A DNA stretch of 64,000 nt from Microlunatus sp. Gsoil 973. Lineage in GTDB: Bacteria > Actinomycetota > Actinomycetes > Propionibacteriales > Propionibacteriaceae. Both the position numbers and the translations under genes were made by a program. Positions 8,607-16,324 of the stretch are shown one piece after another. Under the pieces are notes generated by a model. It was not told where the DNA came from. It worked only from the letters and a program-made list of their open reading frames with translations, and made no database searches. Every line of letters starts with the position of its first letter. Within the stretch, counting starts at the first letter, position 1. The stretch is from NCBI RefSeq assembly GCF_009707365.1, contig NZ_CP046122.1:3596001-3660000 (forward strand). Reading direction: 5' to 3'.

Positions 8607-8678
8607 CCGCGCACCCGGCACGACCGCGGACCGGCACGGGCATGCGGATCGGTTTGCTCTCACCGTAGGCTCGGGTCC

Positions 8679-9728
8679 GTGGGAGTGACGCTGCGACTCG
8701 ACCTCAACCGCTGGCGCGAGCATCTGCGGGTGGTGGCTGACGCGACGCCCGGCCTGGTGCCGGTGATCAAAGGCAACGGCTACGGCTATGGCGATGGGCG
8801 GCTGGCCCGGGAATCCCAGCGGCTGCAGACCGACACGATCGCCGTCGGCCTGCCGTCGGAGGCGGCCCTGGTCAGGGACGACTTCACCGGCTCGATCGTT
8901 GTCCTGCAGGCCTGGCGGCCGGGCGATCCGGTCGCCGATCGGTTGCTGGACGACGAGCGGGTGATCACCACGGTCTCCCGGATCACCGATCTGCAGACGT
9001 TGGCGGCCAGGGGCAAACCGTCCCGGGTGCTGGTGGAAGTCCTCACCTCGATGAGGCGTTACGGCATACCGCCGAAGGATCTGGCAGCCGCTGCCGGTGA
9101 GCTGGGAGCGCTGCGCTGCGAGGGATGGACGATCCACCTGCCGATGGGTGACGAGAGCCGCTACGCCGAGGCCGTACGGCTGGCGCGCAGCGCGCTGGAC
9201 GCCCGAGCGGGCACGCTGTGGTTGTCCCATCTGCCCACCGAGGATGCCATCGGGCTCAGCCGTCAGCTCGGCGGCACGGATGCGCCGGTGCCCATCCGGC
9301 TCCGGGTCGGGACCCGGCTGTGGCTCGGCGACGAGGGCAGCCGGAAGACCGTCGCGACGGTGCTGGATGTCCACTCGGTACGGCGCGGCGAACGGATCGG
9401 CTACCGGCAACGGCCCGCACCGATCGACGGCTGGGTGGTGGTGATGTCCGGCGGCACGTCGCACGGCATCGGCATGGAGGCGCCGACAGCGGGCACGTCG
9501 TTTCGGCAACGGGCGATCTCGATGGCCGCCGGGTCTCTCGAGGCAGCCGGGCTGGCGTTGAGCCCGTACACGATCGGTGGCCGGAAGCGCTGGTTCTGCG
9601 AGCCGCCGCACATGCAGGCGTCGATGGTCTTCCTGCCGAGGTCGCAGCGCCCGCCGGAGGTCGGCGAGGAGATGCCGGTCGAGCTGCGGCTGACGACAGC
9701 TCTGGTGGACACTGTCGACGAGGTGTGA
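8679..9728 (+). CDS. Alanine racemase-like PLP protein
   Basis: 349-aa protein with an N-terminal alanine-racemase TIM barrel. The PLP-binding lysine lies in VPVIKGNGYGYG at about residue 30. GTG 8679 is the start. The C-terminal part is a beta domain with WVVVMSGGTSHGIGMEAP. I do not recognise the usual second catalytic tyrosine region, and the protein is somewhat shorter than biosynthetic Alr, so alanine racemase activity is doubtful. It follows the FemX-like gene, suggesting a joint role in providing or attaching an amino acid in cell-wall cross-bridges. The pairing is an observation; the joint role is inference. Confidence 0.82.
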   Translation: MGVTLRLDLNRWREHLRVVADATPGLVPVIKGNGYGYGDGRLARESQRLQTDTIAVGLPSEAALVRDDFTGSIVVLQAWRPGDPVADRLLDDERVITTVSRITDLQTLAARGKPSRVLVEVLTSMRRYGIPPKDLAAAAGELGALRCEGWTIHLPMGDESRYAEAVRLARSALDARAGTLWLSHLPTEDAIGLSRQLGGTDAPVPIRLRVGTRLWLGDEGSRKTVATVLDVHSVRRGERIGYRQRPAPIDGWVVVMSGGTSHGIGMEAPTAGTSFRQRAISMAAGSLEAAGLALSPYTIGGRKRWFCEPPHMQASMVFLPRSQRPPEVGEEMPVELRLTTALVDTVDEV

Positions 9729-9733
9729 CCGGC

Positions 9734-11227
9734 TCAGCACTTCCGCCAGATCGGACCGGAGTGCGGGTTCGCCCGGTCGATCGCCGGTGAACCGCCCTCG
9801 ATGACGAACTGGTAGTCGATGTCCCATCGGGCACAGGTGCCCGAGCCCTTCGGGCCCTTGCCCTTCTCGAAGATCGAGTCGAAGGTGACGTGCGCGCTCG
9901 TCGCCGTCGCCCGGTGCACCACGATGTTGAAGTCATAGGAGGTGGCCCAGCCGTCACGATAGCCCTGGAAGCCGCCTGCCTGCAGCCGTCGACTCAGCTG
10001 ACTGAACGCGGAGGGGTAGTCGCCGGAGTTGATGCCCGAGAAGTACCGCTGCAGCATGGCATGGACGCGCTGACCTGCCGATCCGTTGATCATCGTGGCG
10101 CTCGGGCCGAGCGGTCGGGAGCAACCGTTTGCCGGCAGCGAGCCACCGTGCTTCCTGACCGCGGCGGCGATCGCCCGCCCCGGGATGATCATCACCGTGT
10201 TCGACGGATCGAGCAGCACCATGCCGTTGGCGTGACCATCGGCCGACAACGTCGGTGCACCGGACAGGCCGGCGTCGACGGATTCCCGGGTGGCTGCCAG
10301 GCCGGTGACTGTGAGACCGGCGATCCGGGTTTCGGCATCGGTTTCGGTGATCTTGGTCTCGGTGAGCGTGGGCCGGTGACCCTTGACCGTCACTCCGTAC
10401 GTGCCGACCGGATCGCCGGTCTCCAGCGTCGGCGTGTCCACCGTGAAGACGTGACCGCTGAGCGGGCTGTGCAGTCTGAGCACGATGATGCCGTGCGCAC
10501 GGTCGACGGCAGACACCGTTGCCCGGACGGTGCGGTCGCCGTCGGTGAGAGCGATCACTGTTGCGCCGGCCAATGAGCTCAATGAGGCGACCGCGGTGTT
10601 GGTGTTGATCAAGAACGCCGAGCCGACGCGACTGCCGGCGTCCGGACAGCCGGACGCGACGATCTTGAGGATGCCGCTGGACACCTGCGGGCCGAGCTTC
10701 CGATAGTCCGGCGGGGCGGACGGCTTGACGGACGGTGGGCTGGATGCCGGCGCGGATGAGGGCTGCTCGGAACCGTGTGCGGTCGGTTGTGCGGTCGGTT
10801 GTGCGGTGGGGGCGGGTGCGAGGTTGGTTGCCGGTGCAGCCGGGCCGGCATTGATGCGGCGCAGCGCGGTTGGGATGACGACGACCGCCAGGACGACCAC
10901 CAAGACCAGTCCCAGGGCGACGGCGCCCAGGATGAGCAGCAGCTTGCGGTTGGGCCGGTTCGGCTCGCCCGCCTCGGCCGCACCGTAGGGTCCCGCCGGT
11001 CCGTAGCGCGGCCGGCCGGGTGCGTACGGCTGCTGACCGTATTGCGGCTGACCGTATTGCGGCTGACCGTACGGCTGCTGCTGGCCGTAGGTCGGGGGTT
11101 GCTGGGCCGGTGGTTGCTGAGCCGGTGGTTGCCCGAGTGGATCAGGTGCCCAGCCGCAATTGGCGCAGGAAGCCGATCCGAGCGGATTGCTGGCGCCGCA
11201 GCGCGGACAGATCAGGTGCTCGGGCAC
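9734..11227 (-). CDS. Zinc-ribbon, single-pass membrane protein with degenerate trypsin-like domain
   Basis: 497 aa. Residues 5-26 form a zinc ribbon (ICPRCGASNPLGSASCANCG). Then follow a Gln/Pro/Tyr-rich linker with QYGQP repeats, a membrane helix near residues 95-120 (LLLILGAVALGLVLVVVLAV) and a Pro/Ser/Thr-rich stalk. An extracytoplasmic trypsin-like beta-barrel domain comes next (about residues 180-370), then a C-terminal domain ending in two cysteine-bearing segments. The GDSGG-type nucleophile motif is replaced by DAGLSGAPTL, so the protease fold may have lost activity or use another serine. It ends six bases from the convergent Alr-like gene. Function unknown. Confidence 0.8.
   Translation of the reverse strand: MPEHLICPRCGASNPLGSASCANCGWAPDPLGQPPAQQPPAQQPPTYGQQQPYGQPQYGQPQYGQQPYAPGRPRYGPAGPYGAAEAGEPNRPNRKLLLILGAVALGLVLVVVLAVVVIPTALRRINAGPAAPATNLAPAPTAQPTAQPTAHGSEQPSSAPASSPPSVKPSAPPDYRKLGPQVSSGILKIVASGCPDAGSRVGSAFLINTNTAVASLSSLAGATVIALTDGDRTVRATVSAVDRAHGIIVLRLHSPLSGHVFTVDTPTLETGDPVGTYGVTVKGHRPTLTETKITETDAETRIAGLTVTGLAATRESVDAGLSGAPTLSADGHANGMVLLDPSNTVMIIPGRAIAAAVRKHGGSLPANGCSRPLGPSATMINGSAGQRVHAMLQRYFSGINSGDYPSAFSQLSRRLQAGGFQGYRDGWATSYDFNIVVHRATATSAHVTFDSIFEKGKGPKGSGTCARWDIDYQFVIEGGSPAIDRANPHSGPIWRKC
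11033..11077. repeat. 15-bp tandem repeat coding for QYGQP units
   Basis: Three consecutive 15-bp units (ctgaccgtattgcgg twice, then a diverged third), read on the minus strand as repeating Pro-Gln-Tyr-Gly-Gln. They build the linker between zinc ribbon and membrane helix, and copy number may vary between strains. Confidence 0.85.
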
Positions 11228-11252
11228 GGTCCCATACTGATCGGTGTCCGGC

Positions 11253-12086
11253 TCAGCTGTCAGCCGATGTCAACAACTTCTGCCGCAATCTGGCCGTGTC
11301 GTCCTCGGTCCAGTCCAGACGGGCCATCAGTTCGGCCGCAGATCCGTACTCGCGGTCGACGTAGTCCAGGAAGAGTTCCATCGTCTCGGGCCGGGTCTCG
11401 TGCGACGCCAGGGGCCGGGAGAGCACGTTGTCGCGGTAGGTGTCGGTGCTGGACAGCTTCTCGACGATCCGGGCGACCCGTTCGCTGCTGGCGGCGAAGT
11501 CGTCGATCACCGCCTGCGGGTCGGCGCCGACCAGCAACAGGGCCAACGCGACGATGGTGCCGGTACGGTCCTTGCCGGCGGCGCAGTGGACCAGTGCGGC
11601 TCCGTCGGCGTAGGCGATCGCGCGGAGGGCGGCAAGCACCGAATCGGGCCGATCGACCAGATAGGACAGATAGAAGGAGGCCGAATCGTCCTCGACCTCG
11701 ACGGTCGGCCGGACGATCTCGGTCCAGGGCAGCGCCTGGGCAGCGACCTCCTCCGGACTGAGCGCGTTGATCTGCTCGGTCAGCCCGGCTTCGACCTGCT
11801 GCTCGGTCAGGTTCTCCTTGAAGAGCGAATGGTGGTGGATGGTGACGGACGGCTCCTTGGTCAGCGGGCCGGGCCCCTCCTGAACGACCTCGAGCGCTGT
11901 CCGCAGGTCGACAACGTCGGTCAGCCCGAGATCGAGGAGCGCCGAGACCGTCTGCGGCGGGATGCGCTGCAGGTTGTCCGACCGCAACAGTCGTCTCCGA
12001 GCGATCCGCGCACCGTCCGTGGTCGGGATGTCTCCGACGTCGCGCAGATTGACCAGGCCGTCGAGATCGATCCAGTTCACGGGCAC
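11253..12086 (-). CDS. Tyrosine-protein phosphatase (Y_phosphatase3 / MptpB-like)
   Basis: 277-aa phosphatase of the bacterial family that includes mycobacterial PtpB. N-terminal segment NLRDVGDIPTTDGARIARRRLLRSD is typical (residues 13-37). The catalytic P-loop is HCAAGKDRTG at about residues 168-177, with the nucleophilic Cys and Arg of C-x5-R; the following helix is IVALALLLVGA. These enzymes hydrolyse phosphotyrosine, phosphoserine or phosphoinositides. It lies 25 bp upstream of the zinc-ribbon protein gene and may be cotranscribed with it. The IS110 transposase lies just upstream, reading in the same direction. Confidence 0.92.
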   Translation of the reverse strand: MPVNWIDLDGLVNLRDVGDIPTTDGARIARRRLLRSDNLQRIPPQTVSALLDLGLTDVVDLRTALEVVQEGPGPLTKEPSVTIHHHSLFKENLTEQQVEAGLTEQINALSPEEVAAQALPWTEIVRPTVEVEDDSASFYLSYLVDRPDSVLAALRAIAYADGAALVHCAAGKDRTGTIVALALLLVGADPQAVIDDFAASSERVARIVEKLSSTDTYRDNVLSRPLASHETRPETMELFLDYVDREYGSAAELMARLDWTEDDTARLRQKLLTSADS

Positions 12087-12139
12087 GCCGCCAGTCTAGG
12101 GATCCGGCTCTGCGGCCTCGTGGGCGCCCACCTTTGCGA

Positions 12140-13580
12140 CGACACGCCGACTCTTCTATGTTTGTCAAGCGGTTGATGGCTCGATCTCGGGCGTGGTGTG
12201 GAGTGTCTGGAAGGCGCGGTAGAGCTGGCGGGCGAGGTAGCGCTTGAGGCAGCGTCGGATCTCTTTGGTCGTCCGTCCCTCGGCTCGTCGGCGGGCGACG
12301 TAGGCCCGGGTGTCGGGGTCGTGGGTCATGCGGGTGATCACGGCCATGTGTAGCGCCCGGTTGAGTCTGCGGTCGCCGCCGCGGTTGAGTCGATGACGGA
12401 CGGTGTTGCCCGAGGATGCCGGGATCGGGCTGACTCCGGCCAGGGCAGCGAACGCGGCCTCGGATCGGACCCGGCCGGAGTGTGACCAGGCTGCGAGGGC
12501 AACTGCGACGGTGACCGGTCCGATGCCGGTCTTGTCCAGCAGGGACGAGACCTGACTGTGGTGGATCAGGTCGGTGATTTGGGCCTGGTTGGCTGCAATC
12601 TCTTGGTCCAGTTCGACGACTCGCTTGGCCAGCCGGACGGCCTCGGCCCGGGCGGTAGCCGTGGCGAGGTCTTCGACGCGGGCACGCCATCGGGCGATAT
12701 CTGCGACCTGTTTGGCGGTGAGCGGCTTCCGCGCGTCGATGCCTAGGCCGACCACACGCACCAGCGCGATCAGTGCGTTGATGGTCGCGGTGCGTTCGGT
12801 AGTCATGTGGTCGCGGGCGGTGACCAGGATCTGCAATGCCGCCCGCAGACCATCGCTGCGCGGACGGCGCAGCTGATGCGGGTGCAGAGACAAGACCGCG
12901 GCCGCGATCCGGTGAGCGTCCAGCAGATCAGACTTACCGGTGCCATGGTGGGCCCGGGTGTCCATCCGAGCAGCCTCGACCACTTCGTAACCGAACCGGG
13001 TCACCGCTGCTGCCAGCCGGGCACCATAGGTGGCCACACCTTCGATCACCCACAAGGTGGCCAGATCACCACCGGTGCGGCGCGCGGCCCACGCGACGGC
13101 CCGGTCCATGCCGGCGTCGGTGGCGGGAAACTGATCGGTCGCGATCAGCTCACCGGTCACGGCGACCACGACGGCAAGGGTGTGAGAGCGGGCGTGAGTG
13201 TCGACACCCACGACAAACGGATGAGAATACGCGACGATGGTCACGGCGGTGGGACTTCCTTCCAGACAAGACCGACAGGGATCCGGCCGCAAACGGTCGG
13301 CGCAGGCCCGGGTGGAAGTCACTTCGGGGCAACACTGTGATGAGTCAGGCCCACCCGACAGGTGGAACCGACAATCTTCTGATCAAGTCACCGAGGTGGA
13401 GCCGGGTCAGCGTCGGCCTTCCGCCCTGAACCGGACAAGTCGGCTTGAAGGCACCCCACAAAGGAGCCACACATATCAAGAGTCACGACCAGGACGAAGC
13501 GACCGACGCTAACCCTGCCAGCCAGTCCCAGACCAGCCACCACAAGACTCACAGCAAATATCAGGGAATATCTGACCCCT
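12140..13580 (-). mobile_element. IS110-family insertion sequence (ends approximate)
   Basis: The element contains an intact IS110 transposase on the minus strand, with a long noncoding stretch upstream of it (13245-13586) and a short one downstream, as in IS110 group members. IS110 elements lack long terminal inverted repeats, so I cannot place the borders exactly. The right limit must be before the glycosyltransferase stop at 13587 and the left limit between 12087 and 12164. It separates the phosphatase from the membrane glycosyltransferase genes. Confidence 0.8.
12165..13244 (-). CDS. IS110 family transposase (DEDD recombinase)
   Basis: 359-aa RNA-guided-type recombinase. GTG 13244 is chosen because GGAAGGAAG lies just upstream; the frame is open for 26 more codons. 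The N-terminal RuvC-like DEDD domain starts FVVGVDTHARSHTLAVV, with further acidic positions in LWVIEGVATYGA and GKSDLLDAHRIA. The C-terminal Transposase_20 domain has LLDKTGIGPVTVAVALA, the catalytic serine region AGVSPIPASSGNT and a basic tail. The reading frame is complete. IS110 enzymes work with a bridge RNA encoded in a noncoding end of the element. Confidence 0.93.
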   Translation of the reverse strand: MTIVAYSHPFVVGVDTHARSHTLAVVVAVTGELIATDQFPATDAGMDRAVAWAARRTGGDLATLWVIEGVATYGARLAAAVTRFGYEVVEAARMDTRAHHGTGKSDLLDAHRIAAAVLSLHPHQLRRPRSDGLRAALQILVTARDHMTTERTATINALIALVRVVGLGIDARKPLTAKQVADIARWRARVEDLATATARAEAVRLAKRVVELDQEIAANQAQITDLIHHSQVSSLLDKTGIGPVTVAVALAAWSHSGRVRSEAAFAALAGVSPIPASSGNTVRHRLNRGGDRRLNRALHMAVITRMTHDPDTRAYVARRRAEGRTTKEIRRCLKRYLARQLYRAFQTLHTTPEIEPSTA

Positions 13581-13586
13581 CGCCGG
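13245..13586 (-). ncRNA. IS110 noncoding end, candidate bridge-RNA region
   Basis: 342 bases without a credible protein gene, directly upstream of the IS110 transposase start. In the characterised IS110 group member IS621, a structured bridge RNA is transcribed from the noncoding end upstream of the recombinase and specifies target and donor DNA. Several short self-complementary segments occur here (around 13280-13310 and 13545-13575), but I cannot fold it by eye with confidence. The RNA is inferred from family and position only. Confidence 0.45.
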
Positions 13587-14846
13587 TCAGGAGGCCCAGT
13601 TGCCGGTGAAGTAGAGCCAGGACCAGGCCAACATCAGGGCGGTGCCGAGCACGAATGCGGCGATCACGGCGGCGCGATGGATGACGGCGGTCCTGCGTCG
13701 CTGCGGTCTCCAGGTCCCCCAGCGGGCGATCATGATCATCAGCGGGAACCAGAGCAGCACTGCCCGGTTGACCGACATGTACCAGTAGGACAGGGAGAAG
13801 GCGAGCACCTGCACGGCGACCCAGCTCGCTTCGGCCCAGAGCTTCCGGGTCAGGCACCAGATCGTCACGGCGACGCCGACCACCATCGAGACCATCTCGG
13901 CGCGGAACACCCAGACCCAGAACGGATGATCGGCGTACGCACCCGGCTGGATCGCCGCCCAGGTGTTCCGGAAGGACTGCCAGGGCCAGGTGAAACCGCG
14001 GTACCAGCCGTCGACCTGCGCGCTGTACCAGGCATCCCACCGGCCGCTGAGCGCGTACTCGTAGGCCACGAAGACAGCGAGTACGCCGATCGGGATCAGC
14101 ATCCACAGCGCCCGCCGTCCGCGCTGGACCCAACCAGTGCCGGGACAGGTGATGATCATCACCAGCAGGGCGCCGACCAGGAAGAGGCCGGACACCCGCA
14201 CGGTGCAAGCCGATGCGGCCAGGACGGCTGCCGCAGCCCAGCGATCCGACCGCGCGCGTTCCCAGGCCCAGAAGGCGAAAGCGCAGAACAGCGACTCGGT
14301 GTAGCCGACCGCAGTGAATACTGCCGTCGGTGCGAACAGCCAGACCACGGCGGCCCAGGGTCCGCCGAGCCGCAGCAACGCGATTGCCGCGGCCGCCGAG
14401 CCGAGACCGGCGATGATCACGCCGGAGACCTGGGTCGGCAGGCCGATGACCAGACCGGCCCGCAAGACCAGCGGCAGGCCGGGAAAGAAGGCGAACAGCC
14501 GTCCGTCGGGGTCGAAACCGTAACCGTGCCGGGCCAGGTCACCGAAATGCACGGCGTCCCAGTTGTTGGTCATGTCCATCAGCTGCCGGTGGGTGATCAC
14601 CGCCAACAGCAGCGCGACCAGGGCGATCAGGCCACGGCTGGCGATCCACGCCTGCAGAACTGTCCGACCGCCGCGACTGTCCAGCGGATGCAACGCGTAC
14701 CCGCCGGGCCGAGCCCACCAGGCACGCAGCCGGCCACGTACACCGTGCGGAGACTGGGTCGCGACCGGCGGTCGTGCGTCGGTCGGGGCGAGGTCGGTTG
14801 CGGGCGTCATCGCAGTCGAAACTACCGTGCCGCCGGCTCCGGACAT
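13587..14846 (-). CDS. Integral membrane mannosyltransferase, PIG-V-like
   Basis: About 419 aa, with roughly ten membrane segments after a 60-residue cytoplasmic tail. The first-loop motif NNWDAVHFGDLARHGY (Trp-Asp pair between helices 1 and 2) is typical of GT-C enzymes of the PIG-V/mannosyltransferase class using polyprenyl-phosphate sugars. Start: ATG 14846 lies 12 bases from the upstream stop; ATG 14810 (MTPATDLAPTD) is an alternative and neither has an ideal ribosome site. It is the last gene of a run with GT87, PBP and DUF5318 genes. Likely role: sugar transfer to envelope polymers or lipids. Confidence 0.75.
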   Translation of the reverse strand: MSGAGGTVVSTAMTPATDLAPTDARPPVATQSPHGVRGRLRAWWARPGGYALHPLDSRGGRTVLQAWIASRGLIALVALLLAVITHRQLMDMTNNWDAVHFGDLARHGYGFDPDGRLFAFFPGLPLVLRAGLVIGLPTQVSGVIIAGLGSAAAAIALLRLGGPWAAVVWLFAPTAVFTAVGYTESLFCAFAFWAWERARSDRWAAAAVLAASACTVRVSGLFLVGALLVMIITCPGTGWVQRGRRALWMLIPIGVLAVFVAYEYALSGRWDAWYSAQVDGWYRGFTWPWQSFRNTWAAIQPGAYADHPFWVWVFRAEMVSMVVGVAVTIWCLTRKLWAEASWVAVQVLAFSLSYWYMSVNRAVLLWFPLMIMIARWGTWRPQRRRTAVIHRAAVIAAFVLGTALMLAWSWLYFTGNWAS

Positions 14847-14857
14847 TCCTGCCGGAT

Positions 14858-16324
14858 TCAGCCGGCGGCGTCCAGCCGGGTGCGGAGCCGGACCACCCAC
14901 CCGGCGTCCGGGGCATCCCGCAGCACACCGCCGGCGGGATCATCGACGATCCTGCCGTAGACGACCTTCCCGTCCCCATCGGCCATCCGCAGCGGGTCGT
15001 ACCGGTCCGGGATCAGGATGTCGCGAACGATCACCGCGCCGACCCAGACCTCGCACGCGATACGGAAGATCACGGCCAGCCAGTAGATCCGATCCGCGCC
15101 GCCGTCGCCCGGCAGCAGGGTCTGGTCCAGGTGACCCCAGATCGCCAGGAAGTAGACGAGTTCCCCGGCAGTGAAGATCCACCACTCACGCCACCGTGGC
15201 CTGGCCAGCACCACCAGCGGAAGCAGCCACAGCACGTACTGCGGGGAGTACACCTTGTTGGTGATCAGGAACGCGGCAATCACCAGATAACCGAGCTGCC
15301 CGAAGCGCGGCGGGCGCCGGGCAGTGATGATCAACCAGCCGATGCCGGCGCAGAACAGCAGCAGGATCGCGGTGTTGATCACATTCAGGTGTGGGACCGG
15401 ATGCCCGGCCAGCGAGAACACATACCAGATTGATCCGAGGTCGCCGCCGCGATCGGAGTTGAACGTCCAGAAGACCAGCCACTGATCGGGAGCGAGAATC
15501 ATCACCGGCAGATTGGGAACCAGCCAGGCGATCACGAAGGCGATCATCAACCGGCCGAAGTGGCGCATCCGCCGCCGACGCAGGCAGAGCAGGACAAGCG
15601 GGCCGAGGAACAGGGCCGGATACAGCTTGGCGGCCATGCCCAGGCCGAACATCACTCCGGCGGCTGCCGGCTTGCTCCGTGCCCAGAACATGAACCCGAG
15701 TGCCGTCAGGGCAACGGGCAGCATGTCCCAGTTGATGAAACCCGCCAAGATCACCGACGGCGACACGGCGAGCATCATCGCGTCCCACGCCCGGCCTCCG
15801 CGGTCAAGATCGGCGGGGACCGTCCGACTGTGCGCCCAGACCGTGATCAGGAAGAGCAGACCGAGGACGACCAGGTTGACGGTCGCGAACAGGTTTGACG
15901 CGTCGAGGGCCTCTTGACTGTTCAAACCGGGTCCGACCGGTGCGCCGAGCAGCGCGGTGATCCTGCGTTGGAACTCCAGCAACCAGCCGGTCAGGACCGG
16001 ATACTCCAGCGTTTGGTAGCTGCCGTGATCAAGGTAGGGGATGTTCCCGTCGGCCAGCCCACGACCCGTGTACAGCAACGGGATGTCGGAATAGCAGAGG
16101 TACTTGTACGTGTCCGGGTAGTGGCCGGCGACCGTGGCCCGACACGGAAGCTTCTGCAGGGCGCCGACGATCCACGCGACTGTCGCCGTGACCAGGGCAA
16201 CCCGGGTCGGGGTCCACCAGGACAGGCCGCGGCCGGCATGCCGGCCGACCGGGCCACCGATCCGTCGGCTGATCACGACGAGGAACCGATCCTTGGCGGT
16301 CGGCCAGCCCGTGCCTGCCGCCAT
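14858..16324 (-). CDS. GT87 family membrane glycosyltransferase (DUF2029)
   Basis: 488-aa polytopic protein, about eleven membrane helices, GT-C fold. Family landmarks: LPCRATVAGHYPDTYKYLCYSD in the first loop, the LEYPVLTGWL segment, GLGMAAKLYPALFLGPLVLL, and NKVYSPQYVLWLLPLVVL. GT87 enzymes transfer mannose or arabinofuranose from polyprenyl-phosphate donors. The start ATG 16324 overlaps the PBP stop (TGATG), so the genes are coupled. The order DUF5318, class A PBP, GT87 is also found in mycobacteria (Rv0049, ponA1, Rv0051), which supports an ancestral envelope cluster. Confidence 0.88.
   Translation of the reverse strand: MAAGTGWPTAKDRFLVVISRRIGGPVGRHAGRGLSWWTPTRVALVTATVAWIVGALQKLPCRATVAGHYPDTYKYLCYSDIPLLYTGRGLADGNIPYLDHGSYQTLEYPVLTGWLLEFQRRITALLGAPVGPGLNSQEALDASNLFATVNLVVLGLLFLITVWAHSRTVPADLDRGGRAWDAMMLAVSPSVILAGFINWDMLPVALTALGFMFWARSKPAAAGVMFGLGMAAKLYPALFLGPLVLLCLRRRRMRHFGRLMIAFVIAWLVPNLPVMILAPDQWLVFWTFNSDRGGDLGSIWYVFSLAGHPVPHLNVINTAILLLFCAGIGWLIITARRPPRFGQLGYLVIAAFLITNKVYSPQYVLWLLPLVVLARPRWREWWIFTAGELVYFLAIWGHLDQTLLPGDGGADRIYWLAVIFRIACEVWVGAVIVRDILIPDRYDPLRMADGDGKVVYGRIVDDPAGGVLRDAPDAGWVVRLRTRLDAAG

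Noticed and set aside
8019-9827. A 602-codon open frame on the minus strand
   Set aside because: It is antisense to the FemX-like and Alr-like genes, which have clear family motifs. Its composition is the Arg/Gly/Asp-rich type of GC-rich shadow frames.
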